Positions 38,833 to 47,875 of a stretch of DNA of 64,000 nt are shown here, in pieces (positions within the stretch are counted from its first letter, which is position 1; the number at the start of each line of letters is the position of its first letter). This stretch comes from Semisulcospira habei. Lineage: Eukaryota; Mollusca; Gastropoda; Semisulcospiridae. A model generated the notes under the pieces. That model was not told the origin of the DNA. It did not search any database and saw only the letters and a list, made by a program, of their open reading frames with translations. The stretch is from contig BTPG01000003.1 of the NCBI GenBank assembly GCA_036245525.1, forward strand, positions 206,043,745 to 206,107,744, given 5' to 3'. The position numbers and the translations under genes were made by a program.

Positions 38833-39759
38833 TTCTTCTCTGACAAGTGCCCTCTGGGGTGCAGGGTCATACAGGTAATATATTGTTGCGTCAGCACCAG
38901 GAATTATTTTTTTAATATTATGAACGGACGTTGACCAGATGGGGTCTGTCGCCCTGCGCCTCACGTCGTTTTCTGATTCTCCAGGTTGATATAGATATCT
39001 CACCTGTTTGGTAAATAAACTTGTGTCTGGTGCTGGGGTTGGGGTTGGTCCTGTTTTTGGCTCTGTAATTGTTTTCAATTTAATAGCATCAGCAGGCTTA
39101 GGGTGTCCTTCATTATTCATTGCTTTTATCACATGTGGTAATCTCTTAACCCGCTCAGTGTTACGGGTGTCATGCATGAGTTCCTTAGAATACTGGTAAC
39201 TGAAAAGTCTTTCTGATAACTGTTTGTTAAAGTTCTCTACAATTGCCTGTGATCTGTGTACACCTGGAATGCCTCGTCTAACCAGTACGCCGTGCTTTGC
39301 AAATAACTGATTAACAGCACCTTTGAATTCTGATCCGTCATCAACCTGCACAAGTCTGGGGTATTTCAGGGGGCCTCTTTTGTAGATACTTGATAAAGCA
39401 GTCGCAACTGTGGTAGCAGTTTTGTCAGATATGGGTTCAGCGTCTTTGTACCTTGAAGCAATGTCTACAACAGTTAATGCATACTTGTATCGTTTCTTTC
39501 TTATTGTGTCATGTGGTAAGAACAAAAGGTCCATTTGGTGTGTGTCATTTGGTGTTGTGTTCTCAAAATGATGTCTTGTTATCTTTCTTGGAGCAGCGAG
39601 ATATATCTGCCAAATTGCCTGCCTCTGTAACCATTGTTTGACTTGATTGAGTGTTATATCTCCGCCCACAGCGGCATGTAATTTCTGAATAGCTGTTTGC
39701 CCTTTCCAATAGCCTGATGGAGAGTAATATATTTTTGATAGTTTATTTTCGGCTGCCAT
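38788..39759 (-). CDS. Polinton integrase, retroviral DDE type
   Basis: The intact 323-codon gene inserts the element DNA into the host genome. The N-terminal region (WKGQTAIQKLHAAVG) leads to a D,D,E catalytic core: D in HQMDLLFLP, D in QVDDGSEFKG, E in SQAIVENFNKQ, with about 35 residues between the last two. The C-terminal part, after a Pro/Thr linker, has the GESENDVRRRATDPIW-type chromo/SH3-like region seen in Maverick integrases. It is the only integrase in the window; the left arm has none. The start overlaps the upstream membrane-protein frame by ~105 bp. Confidence 0.9.
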   Translation of the reverse strand: MAAENKLSKIYYSPSGYWKGQTAIQKLHAAVGGDITLNQVKQWLQRQAIWQIYLAAPRKITRHHFENTTPNDTHQMDLLFLPHDTIRKKRYKYALTVVDIASRYKDAEPISDKTATTVATALSSIYKRGPLKYPRLVQVDDGSEFKGAVNQLFAKHGVLVRRGIPGVHRSQAIVENFNKQLSERLFSYQYSKELMHDTRNTERVKRLPHVIKAMNNEGHPKPADAIKLKTITEPKTGPTPTPAPDTSLFTKQVRYLYQPGESENDVRRRATDPIWSTSVHNIKKIIPGADATIYYLYDPAPQRALVREELQIIPPDTVTHFSN

Positions 39760-40178
39760 TTTTTTCTAGCAATGAAAACTCCTGTAAAATAAACAAATGT
39801 CATTCCCACTAGAACAAAAATTATCTCCCCATTTCTTTGTTGTGTACTCGGTTTGTAATGGTCACTTAGTTTTGGTTTTGGGATAGACATGTCTTCACCC
39901 GTGACAAGAAAATATTCCCTGATTGCGTCGTCTGTATTTGAAAACGTATGCTGTGCATGGCTTTCAAGCCTGAGTTTTTCATTGATGAAATCAAGTTTCT
40001 CAATTCTTTGTTTTTCATACGCCTGTTCTGCCTGTGCTAATTTTTCTGACGCTTCATTATGACGCTTCAATTCTTCTGCAGATTCCTCTCTACCCATTTT
40101 TGAAAAGAGATAATTAGAGCCACTGAAAGCCAATGCGTTAACCATCGCTCCACCAATCATAATAGCTATTGTTGCCAT
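39654..40178 (-). CDS. Polinton small membrane/coiled-coil protein
   Basis: 174 codons. An N-terminal hydrophobic segment (MATIAIMIGGAMVNALAFSG) is followed by a charged helix (residues ~30-80), a KLSDHYKPS motif, and a second hydrophobic helix (IIFVLVGMTFVYFTGVFI) near residue 120. This domain order is shared by a protein commonly found next to Polinton integrases in invertebrates. The last ~35 codons overlap the integrase start in another frame and may reflect a small frameshift at the A-run near 39769; the native protein may end sooner. Function unknown. Confidence 0.65.
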   Translation of the reverse strand: MATIAIMIGGAMVNALAFSGSNYLFSKMGREESAEELKRHNEASEKLAQAEQAYEKQRIEKLDFINEKLRLESHAQHTFSNTDDAIREYFLVTGEDMSIPKPKLSDHYKPSTQQRNGEIIFVLVGMTFVYFTGVFIARKKWQPKINYQKYITLHQAIGKGKQLFRNYMPLWAEI

Positions 40179-40187
40179 AGTTTTTAT

Positions 40188-40418
40188 TTACATAGAAACA
40201 TTTTCGGGAATAATTCCTTGCTTGACAAGAAAATCTTTTGTCGCAATCGACGCTGTAACAACTACAATTAGCTTAGCACTGTCTTCGAAATCGAGTCTAC
40301 TCAAGTCTGCTGATTTCATTTTGAGTACACTTTTTCCCAGCATAGAATAAGCTACTGCTAATCCGCTGATTACGGCAGAGTGATACACAAGGTTCATTAT
40401 GTTCTTTGTGTCATTCAT
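40188..40418 (-). CDS. Polinton small membrane protein
   Basis: 76 codons with two hydrophobic stretches (YHSAVISGLAVAYSMLG and AKLIVVVTASIATKDFLV) and a conserved-looking QGIIPENV end. Recurrent in Polinton neighbourhoods as far as I know; biochemical role unknown. It sits 10 bp downstream of the start of the next gene on the same strand, consistent with a compact viral gene cluster. Confidence 0.6.
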   Translation of the reverse strand: MNDTKNIMNLVYHSAVISGLAVAYSMLGKSVLKMKSADLSRLDFEDSAKLIVVVTASIATKDFLVKQGIIPENVSM

Positions 40419-40464
40419 TTCTTTGGCAAGAAAAATTAAAATAATATTTTTATTTACTGCATAT

Positions 40465-40845
40465 AAAATGGGTCAACGGCTTTGGGTGTTACTGGTAATG
40501 TGGCGACTTCTGGTTTTGTTTTTGGAGTGTCTGATTTTTTGGACACTGTACGAGTCTGTGGTTTGTATTTTTTGTATAATTGATAACCTACATAACCAAA
40601 TCCGACAACAAATCCGGCAACTATATATTTTGTTGTTTGAGGGTCAGGGTCAGGTCAGACTTAGTTGTTTGTCTGTCACTTTGATGAGGGAGTGACGGTA
40701 TTGACACAGGTCCTGACGGTCCTGACGGTGGATCAGTTACATGAGCCTTTTCTGTTTGTGTTTGAAGCTGTAATTTTTTTTGCCTGTTCCATTCGGCTAA
40801 TCTTTTTCCAGCCTCAATGCGGTCTGGGCTTTTAGCCTTAGTCAC
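40465..40845 (-). pseudogene. Polinton small basic/transmembrane protein, frameshifted
   Basis: The N-terminal 74 codons (SPDRIEAGKRLAEWNRQKK basic head, Pro/Ser linker) are open to ~40621. The C-terminal part is in another frame: a transmembrane helix VAGFVVGFGYVGYQLY, then a Lys/Thr-rich tail ending ~40465. The shift lies near 40640-40680. In related elements these parts form one type of single-pass protein. The plus-strand frame over this region is a shadow. Confidence 0.6.
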
Positions 40846-41365
40846 AGTTTGAACCTGTGTCTAAACAGGGTCGGGGTTCAGTTGTGGAGTCGTCTGGGTT
40901 TCGTCCATTTTCTTCTGCAGTAAAATTTATTTTCGAAAAATCAATATGACTCCCGGTAACAAGCAATGTTGCGACAGGTGCAAGATAATTTCCAAACTTG
41001 TAAAACATGACACATGCTAATTTACCAATTGAACTTGAAACAATAGAATTGCTTTCAAGGTCGTGTGAATGACTGTCACTATCCACAGGTAGAAAGTGAC
41101 TCACTGCTTTTGTGTATAGGCATACAAGAGATCGACTCAAATCACGAGTCATTAGTGAAGCGATGTGGTTCTCATATTTTAAATGAAGCTTGATTAGTTT
41201 GTCAGAGGTAAGAGATTCAATATCCTCTGTTGTGTATTGTCTACCCAGATAAGCCTTTGATTTGCCTGAGACAATTACAGACAAAAGCCGCTGTTTATTG
41301 GAGTCTAAGTCTTTGTTCTCTACAGCATTGATATCATTCAATAGAAGGAGTTCGTCTTGGTTCAT
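40838..41365 (-). CDS. Polinton protein of unknown function, 175 aa
   Basis: Intact, starting MNQDELLLLNDINAVE. It is mostly helical and charged, with a YLGRQYT segment near residue 40, a LYTKAVSHFLP region near residue 83 and a hydrophobic KFGNYLAPVATLLVTGSHI stretch near residue 123. It has the look of a conserved Polinton accessory protein rather than a capsid part; I cannot assign a function. It is present only in the right copy and overlaps the next gene's start by 8 bp. Confidence 0.6.
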   Translation of the reverse strand: MNQDELLLLNDINAVENKDLDSNKQRLLSVIVSGKSKAYLGRQYTTEDIESLTSDKLIKLHLKYENHIASLMTRDLSRSLVCLYTKAVSHFLPVDSDSHSHDLESNSIVSSSIGKLACVMFYKFGNYLAPVATLLVTGSHIDFSKINFTAEENGRNPDDSTTEPRPCLDTGSNCD

Positions 41366-41392
41366 TTTATTATAATATAAAAAATATTAACG

Positions 41393-41743
41393 TTAACTCT
41401 GCTGACTCACCTTGTGTAATACCACTTTATTAACTGTAACACTGTCAATATAAACATTTAGTTTGCGTAGTTGTTTAAATATGCTATAACAAACTTCCCC
41501 TAACCAACCATATTTGGTATCATCAACTTTAACAGTAGGTGTCTTTAAATCAACTGTCATGCACTCCACACCTGGATGCTCATCAACATAATCCAAAGTC
41601 ACACTATATGTAGCATATATTTCTGATGGTGCTGAAAGACTTATGTTAGTCTGTTTGGGTGATGTTATTAGGTCAGTAAAGTGCATAACATCTTTGAAGC
41701 AGTGTGAGATATCAAGCACTTGTATGATTTGCCCGTCTGTCAT
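41393..41743 (-). CDS. Fast-evolving Polinton protein of unknown function (right copy)
   Basis: 116 codons, starting MTDGQIIQVLDISHCF. It is the counterpart of 29084-29452, well conserved at both ends and divergent in between, although the neighbouring ATPase genes are ~96% identical. The start is preceded by aataaaa. No recognisable domain. Confidence 0.65.
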   Translation of the reverse strand: MTDGQIIQVLDISHCFKDVMHFTDLITSPKQTNISLSAPSEIYATYSVTLDYVDEHPGVECMTVDLKTPTVKVDDTKYGWLGEVCYSIFKQLRKLNVYIDSVTVNKVVLHKVSQQS

Positions 41744-41769
41744 TTTTATTAGACAAACAAAAGAATAAA

Positions 41770-42381
41770 TTAATTTACTAACCCATACCCTGTGGGCTGA
41801 TCTGTTTTTAAAATGAGCTTTAGATGCTTAGTTGATTTCAGTTTATTTTTTACATCATCACGTTCATGCTTATTTGGGATGACATCATTTTCTCTGAGAC
41901 AGTCTTCAAAGCTGTCACGATCCTTGCAGTAAAACAAACAGATAAACTTTAACTGTTCTCGAAAATCTTTTAGTACAGCATTATATTTCTGAGTGAGAAT
42001 CCATACACTGACGTTTGCATGTCTGCCACTGAAAGCAAGTTCTGCTAGACTGTTTCTCTTCTTGACAATGTCTTTTTCTGCTGAGCAGTCTTTAACAATA
42101 AACAATGTTGACTGTCCTTCAAATTGCTTGTAAAAATATTGTAGGAAGTCATTCAGTTTTTTCTCAGGGTCAAGTAAATATATGTTGTTGTCAGTCCAAA
42201 TGAATAAACGATTGTGATAAGCTTTGTTGTGTTTGATTGTAGGACAAAATATTACAATGTTTTCAAAGTGGTGGATGTATCTTGTTTGTAAGAGGTTAAG
42301 AACAAATTCAGTTTTCCCACACCCTGTGGCACCACAAAATAATCCACAGTGTGGATCAAGGGTCATCAAGCTCCGGTTCAT
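41770..42381 (-). CDS. Genome-packaging ATPase (right copy), altered Walker B
   Basis: 203 residues, same architecture as 28446-29057, with an intact Walker A GATGCGKTEF. At the Walker B the left copy reads IVDDCS and this one IVKDCS, so the first acidic residue is replaced by lysine. In P-loop ATPases the Walker B acidic residue positions Mg2+ and water, so this copy may be impaired even though its frame is open. The in-frame ATG at 42417 is an alternative start. Confidence 0.85.
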   Translation of the reverse strand: MNRSLMTLDPHCGLFCGATGCGKTEFVLNLLQTRYIHHFENIVIFCPTIKHNKAYHNRLFIWTDNNIYLLDPEKKLNDFLQYFYKQFEGQSTLFIVKDCSAEKDIVKKRNSLAELAFSGRHANVSVWILTQKYNAVLKDFREQLKFICLFYCKDRDSFEDCLRENDVIPNKHERDDVKNKLKSTKHLKLILKTDQPTGYGLVN

Positions 42382-42400
42382 TTTAATACACAATATAATT

Positions 42401-43687
42401 TTAATATATGTATCCACTCAGTCTACTGTCTTGTATATTGAGTTGTGCATCATATATCAGGTACAAATATATATTTATGGCTTCGGCTTTTTCAACCTTC
42501 TTTTGTATCTGGATTGTAATCCCGTCACTGCCATTTTCAACAGTTTGACCTGACCCATGAAGGTAATCATCATCTGTACTACGAAGGTCTAGCCACAGTG
42601 CGTATTTGTTTGTAAGGTATTGACCAATCCTTACATCATACAGATGTAGATCTTTGCACACTATGTTTGCGGGTTTATCTCTAATCCTTCCACCCGCAAA
42701 ATACTTTGTGATCTCATCGTAGTGTTGATAAGGTAACAAACCTAAAGCATACACTTGATTAGGGCGGCCTTCAATTGTACAGGACAAATGTGTAATCTTA
42801 GGATTGTAGAATTTTTCTGAATCCCTTTTGTATGGACTCACCGGTTTAACAAACAACATAAGAATACCTTTCAGTGACCTGGCAGGCGTGTTCAAGTTTA
42901 TGTTCCACATTGGGTCACTCTTGTCTTTGGGTATTAAACTATGTCTAATCACCCTGTCATAATAAATTGGAAGTCTTGACTGGTATTGATTTTGAATGAG
43001 TCTAGCTAGTTTAGTATGTGTGACAATTTCATATTCCAAAGAAATGTTAGAGATCTTATATGTTGCATCTGTGGCAGATGATTTAATAACTTTGGAGTAG
43101 TCATTGAAAGTTAGTTCAAAGCTCAGACGGTCATTCAGTGCCCCTTGATAATAAGGCAAATGAGCTGTTAGGATTTCAAACTCAAGTGGTATGTAAAATC
43201 TGGTTCCATATGTTTCTGCTATAATAACTTCCTTGGCTACCCCATTAGTTACCTTATCTCTGGCATCGATTCGAAGTTTACCAACATTATCTGGCTGTAT
43301 GCCTTGATAAATACGGTCTTCTCGTTCTTCTCTTGTGAGCCACAAATCTTTGTAACAGTAAAATACATGTGAGTCGTCAAGACTAAACACTTCCTGTCCT
43401 TCAAGTTTTACTTTAATAGTTCTAACAATTGCTCTGCCAAGATTGTTAACTAGTGTTCTGTTTACGTCTGCATCTGATGATAGTTCAATATTAAATGCTA
43501 GGCGTGCAGTGCCAGGTACGATAACGTCACTGGGACCTAGGTTTGGAAACTTGACTGTAAGTGTTTGGTTCTGGTCTATGGTACTTGGATTGTTTGTGAT
43601 GACGATTGATTGTCTTATGCCCTTAACACCCAGAGGCTCACGTAGTTTTCTGTATGGGTCTAACTTTGATCCGTAAGACTGTGTCAT
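42401..43687 (-). CDS. Major capsid protein, double-jelly-roll type (right copy, intact)
   Basis: 428 residues from MTQSYGSKLDP (an in-frame ATG at 43702 would add five residues). It would self-assemble as the trimeric hexon-like capsomer of a Polinton/adintovirus particle. Supporting features: length; position immediately 5' of the packaging ATPase; an N-terminal TLTVKFPNL-x5-VIVPGTARL beta-rich segment of the kind seen in Polinton hexon proteins; and absence of membrane segments or enzyme motifs. The ATG sits in aataaaaATG. It diverges from 43728 with a ~40-bp A/T-rich intergenic region. Assignment to the fold is by family resemblance, not modelling. Confidence 0.75.
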   Translation of the reverse strand: MTQSYGSKLDPYRKLREPLGVKGIRQSIVITNNPSTIDQNQTLTVKFPNLGPSDVIVPGTARLAFNIELSSDADVNRTLVNNLGRAIVRTIKVKLEGQEVFSLDDSHVFYCYKDLWLTREEREDRIYQGIQPDNVGKLRIDARDKVTNGVAKEVIIAETYGTRFYIPLEFEILTAHLPYYQGALNDRLSFELTFNDYSKVIKSSATDATYKISNISLEYEIVTHTKLARLIQNQYQSRLPIYYDRVIRHSLIPKDKSDPMWNINLNTPARSLKGILMLFVKPVSPYKRDSEKFYNPKITHLSCTIEGRPNQVYALGLLPYQHYDEITKYFAGGRIRDKPANIVCKDLHLYDVRIGQYLTNKYALWLDLRSTDDDYLHGSGQTVENGSDGITIQIQKKVEKAEAINIYLYLIYDAQLNIQDSRLSGYIY

Positions 43688-43727
43688 TTTTATTATGCAC
43701 AATAAAAAATAATAAATTAATAAAACA

Positions 43728-44966
43728 ATGGCAGCGGGAGGATTTAATCATGAAGATTTTGAAATGGATGACACGTATGATTTTGGTAATACAACAGATA
43801 TGACAGATATGACAGATGTGACTGGTACAAGAAATATTTACAGTTTACGTCACGAACTTTTAGAAACCAAAGTGAACTCATTTTATGATCATGTTGGTGG
43901 CCGCCCAGACAATGTAGATCCTAATCAGTTTGAACTTGATGGCAAGGGTCATTTATATTTAAATACTGTTGACAAAGGAAAAGTACTATTGACTAACAAA
44001 AAAGACCCTAGTAGGTTTAGGGCTTTAAGTACAATAAAAAATGAAGGTGGTGTTGGTGCCTTGCATCAACTTGGAATTGGAGGGTCTCCTGTCACGCCAA
44101 GACTGGCTAGTGTTCTTCACGACACGCAAACAAAGTTGCCAACAGGGCAACAAATTGAAATGGCACCTGTAACAAGCCTACCAGAAATAGCAAACACTGT
44201 GATACAAGAAACCTCATTTACTGAAGGACAAATAAATGACGCTTTGAAAACAATAGATGATCCACCTTTGTCAATGAGAGAGATTATGGGTTTGGATAAA
44301 ACACTGCAGACAATAAGAGGTGAGATGGTAAACAATGTTGCCAAACTAGGTGAGCTTGATAAACACATAGAACGTGAGAAAGAGAAACTGGCTACAGCAG
44401 ACACAGAAATGAAAGAAAGAATCCAACACAGATTAAATGATTTGCAGGTAGAAAGATTAGGAAGGTTAGAAACAATTAGTATTGGAAGACAAAAACTGAA
44501 ATCACAGGTCTACAGAATTAGAGAAACTATTCAAAAAATACTTTACGAAGACACTACTCTGGCTGAGAGACTTAAAACACTTTTCAGAGAACAGGGTATT
44601 ACAATTGCTAGTTTAATTACTGCTCTTGGATTTATTATCAGTACTGTTATGTTAGCTGTCTCCGGTGCTGGTGGACCCGGTGGTTCTCCACCTCCAACAC
44701 CACCAACCCCTGGCCCCCCGACTCCAACAGACCCAAAAGATTTACAGTCATGGGTAAAGAAACAACTGTCTGACATATCAGACTTGCTTAAAACATTGGC
44801 TCTGAAAGCAGTGGACGCTTTGCCTGGCATAATTGGCACTGTTGTCAGTTGGCTGATTACTACAGCAGCAAAGGTAGTTGTGTTTATGGCAGAGCATGTG
44901 TGGGTCTTTTTGGTTACAGTTGGAGGGTTGATGGTGGGTTATTTAATGAAACAGATAAACAAGTAA
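43728..44966 (+). CDS. Polinton coiled-coil/transmembrane protein (right copy, intact)
   Basis: 412 codons. An acidic, disordered N-terminus (MAAGGFNHEDFEMDD) precedes a GGVGALHQLGIGG motif at ~110 and a MAPVTSLPE segment at ~144. A charged coiled coil spans ~residues 195-275. The hydrophobic REQGITIASLITALGF helix is near 285. A Pro/Gly-rich linker and two C-terminal hydrophobic helices follow, ending in KQINK. It is about four residues shorter in the coiled coil than the left copy. Likely membrane- or core-associated in the particle; no enzyme motif. The gene converges with the anchored-protein gene, overlapping its 3' end by 24 bp. Confidence 0.7.
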   Translation: MAAGGFNHEDFEMDDTYDFGNTTDMTDMTDVTGTRNIYSLRHELLETKVNSFYDHVGGRPDNVDPNQFELDGKGHLYLNTVDKGKVLLTNKKDPSRFRALSTIKNEGGVGALHQLGIGGSPVTPRLASVLHDTQTKLPTGQQIEMAPVTSLPEIANTVIQETSFTEGQINDALKTIDDPPLSMREIMGLDKTLQTIRGEMVNNVAKLGELDKHIEREKEKLATADTEMKERIQHRLNDLQVERLGRLETISIGRQKLKSQVYRIRETIQKILYEDTTLAERLKTLFREQGITIASLITALGFIISTVMLAVSGAGGPGGSPPPTPPTPGPPTPTDPKDLQSWVKKQLSDISDLLKTLALKAVDALPGIIGTVVSWLITTAAKVVVFMAEHVWVFLVTVGGLMVGYLMKQINK

Positions 44967-46187
44967 AACCCCTAACCCTGTTAGACCTATTACCAATGCT
45001 GTTCTTTCTGACTCATGTGTGTCAGGGGTTGACTGTACTGGTTGTATGAGTGCCGGTGTTGGGGCCGGGGCCGTGGCCGGGGGTGTTACTGTCTGTAATG
45101 ATTTTAATGACTGAACATGTGTGGTTGTGGCCCCCAAGTTTACAGATTGATTAAGACCGAGTTTTTGACCAACACCTGCAACAATGATTTCATTATTATA
45201 ATTTGTTATTGTACCCATTTGGAGTTGAAGGTCAGATGGTAACATGTATAACCCGAAGCCGACTACAAAGTCAACTTTTGATCCGGCATATCTGAGTACG
45301 TCTTGGTAACGCTGTATGCTTGATGGGAGATCGACTGTTGAATTAATTGAATCTTCAAGATTTGCAAGAAACTGTTTTTGTGCTTCAAATTTACCACTTC
45401 CATTCAAAATGTTTGATTTTGTTAGTGATTGTGCTCCTAGTATACACCAGACATATGTTCTGATAGACTCATTGACGCGCTCGACTCCTGCTTGAGTAAA
45501 CCCGTCAGTTTTATCTAAAATAAATGTGGTCCAGGCGTTTGACTGTTTCTGCTCTATTGATCCTAACCAGACTTCAGATTTAGATGAGAATGAAGTGTAA
45601 CCGGGGTAATAATCTTATGGGTATTGTCTGTGACTCAAAGCGTAATACAGTGTCCCCATGCCTTTGTGATCATCAAGTTTTTGTGTAAAGTCATACCGGG
45701 GGCTTATGTTAAATTCATTACAGATGCATTCAAATGCTTTCATATCCATGGGGTTGTTAAACCTGTTGAAACTGTATTTAGTTGGTAGTGGTGTATGAAG
45801 TTCTGACAGTATACGTCTAAGCTGGTAATAAACATGGAAATGGTAGACAGATCTAATAAGTTTGTTTGAGTGATTCAAGTGGTCTGTAAATGAAACACCA
45901 CAGCCTGTAGTTGAACACAGTATAGCAAAGTTAAGTTGATTTTGAAACATCTGTAGTGGACTTGAAGACCACTTTCTTGCAGTATAGTCATCTGTTATTG
46001 GAGGGTTTAGGTAATGATCAAACGGAATTGGTACTTTGACTTGGAATAGATCTTGTTCGCTTACAGCAATATCAAGCTGATTTAGTTGAAATATTTTCTG
46101 TTCATAAGTAGGTGCAACATTATATTTAGCATTCACATTAAATTGAAATGCGTTCGTTGTGGTAATGGTTGGTGATTTAAATTCCAT
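44943..46187 (-). pseudogene. Polinton C-terminally anchored protein, one nonsense codon (right copy)
   Basis: This is the counterpart of the intact left gene 24650-25888. The frame is open except for a CAA-to-TAA change at ~45615, giving 190 codons from the start and an open remainder to 44943 with the same Pro/Ala linker and C-terminal helix. Otherwise ~95% identical to the left copy. Confidence 0.7.
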
Positions 46188-46211
46188 CCTATTTTATATG
46201 AGATAATAAAA

Positions 46212-46949
46212 ATGTTTATTACCTTAACAAATCTTGACACAAGCAAACCAGTGTGGTTAACTAATGGGATTGATAATCGTGATGGTAGCAAGGCTGTAGC
46301 TATCCATGAACTGTTCTACACAGTAAAGTGGTTTAATGTTACAAATGACGGTGAATATTCTGTGCATGGAATGGTAGGTAGTACAAGTTGGGGTGCTAAT
46401 CACTTACAGCCTGGGTATTATGACTTTTGTACTATAGCTGAATTTTTACAAAATATGTATAAAATTAAAGCAACTTTAAATCCAGCTAACTTACTTGTTA
46501 CATTGGAATTTCCAACAGATAGTCAGCTTATATTAACAGACAAACTTTTAATACTATTAGGTTTTTTATCCGAATCTGATATTAGTATTGTAGCTATTAG
46601 TGGTGATGATGATGATTGGACTTAGGAAGCAGGCTTTAAATTAAAGCCCAAAAAAGAAAAAATAATTGGAAGATATCCTGTTCATTTGTCAGTACACACA
46701 GTGCTAAATGTTTATTTGAAAGAACTGAACACAACTGAGAATGTTCACAATGGAAAGCCTTCAACTTTGTTGAAAAGCTTACCAACTGGAACTGCACCCT
46801 ATTGTGAAAGTGTGGTTGCTGGATTTCCTAATTTGCAGTTTAAGAAATTAGGTTCTAGTTTCTTTGAGTCACTGTGTATATCTGTAACTAATCAAGATGA
46901 CAAACCAGTTGTTATGCATGATTTTAGTGTTGTGTTGGAAATTAAATAA
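46212..46949 (+). pseudogene. Penton-like minor capsid protein, one nonsense codon (right copy)
   Basis: Starts MFITLTNLD like the left gene, with a TAG at ~46623 after residue 137; the frame then continues to 46949. The middle of the protein (about residues 44-70 and 95-145) is largely unlike the left copy in sequence and length, while both ends are nearly identical. That mosaic indicates two different parental elements rather than a simple duplication. Confidence 0.7.
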
Positions 46950-46970
46950 TTTTATTTTTGTTTATAACAA

Positions 46971-47845
46971 ATGAGTGGTGGTCCAAAGCCGAGAATCATA
47001 CCTGTTGCATGTCCAGTAACAGAATTGAAAGATTTGGCTGATGTACAGGATTTTGAGAAGGAGGGAGATGTTGGAGAAATATATGGTTTTGAACTTGATT
47101 CAAATGGCATGTACAAGAGGAAAGTAATTGTCGACATGAAAGACGGTGAAAGACAGATTCCTAACTTGGTCAGCTGCGTGATGTTACTGTACCTACTCCA
47201 CCTGTAAATAATGCGCCCTACAACTTAATACATGTGGGAAATAAGTGGGTGGTTTCACCTGTGCCTGTTCCACCACCCACAATTGACTGGGACATAAAGT
47301 TGGAATTTATTAGTCCTTATGTATACACTGATGATGAAGGCGCCTTAGTGTTTAGGAAGGTTGTTAATTCTGGGCCACTGATTGTAAGTCTTGTTCCAAG
47401 TTTTGCTTCAGACGACAATAGCAGAGAAAAACTGAAAGTTGAAAATTATGAGAAACGGAGATATCTTCTTACGCACAGGAAGGGTAGGTCTGATGCAAAG
47501 GTTGTGTTTACATCAGCAAACTTTACCATCACAAGAGAAGCAACAATAGTATTTGAAATTATCATGAGATCTGTAACTTCTGGAAAAGAGGCTCAAATTG
47601 CACAAGGAATTAAACTTACATGGGATGAAACAGTATCAGAATCATCAAAGGTCTTTATTGCTTCTACAAAAAATGTTGATGTTATTAATGTTTCGAGCAG
47701 TATTCCTGCTGTCAAGGTGGTGGTCGACAAAACAACATTTGTTCGTCTAACTTACATAAACCTTGAACACATTGATCTTGTTTCATTTTATTATGCCAGC
47801 AAATTGTATACTTTTGAAGAGTTGCAAAATGTAATTGCTGATTAA
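46971..47845 (+). pseudogene. Polinton protein of unknown function (right copy), early frameshift
   Basis: Counterpart of 23897-23021. One base is lost near 47162, so the frame stops at 47207; the remainder (47234-47845) is open in the other frame and complete to the C-terminus. The left copy is broken near its end instead, so neither copy is intact, but the lesions differ. Confidence 0.65.
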
Positions 47846-47875
47846 AATTTAAAAAATATTTGTGAATAAAAAAAT

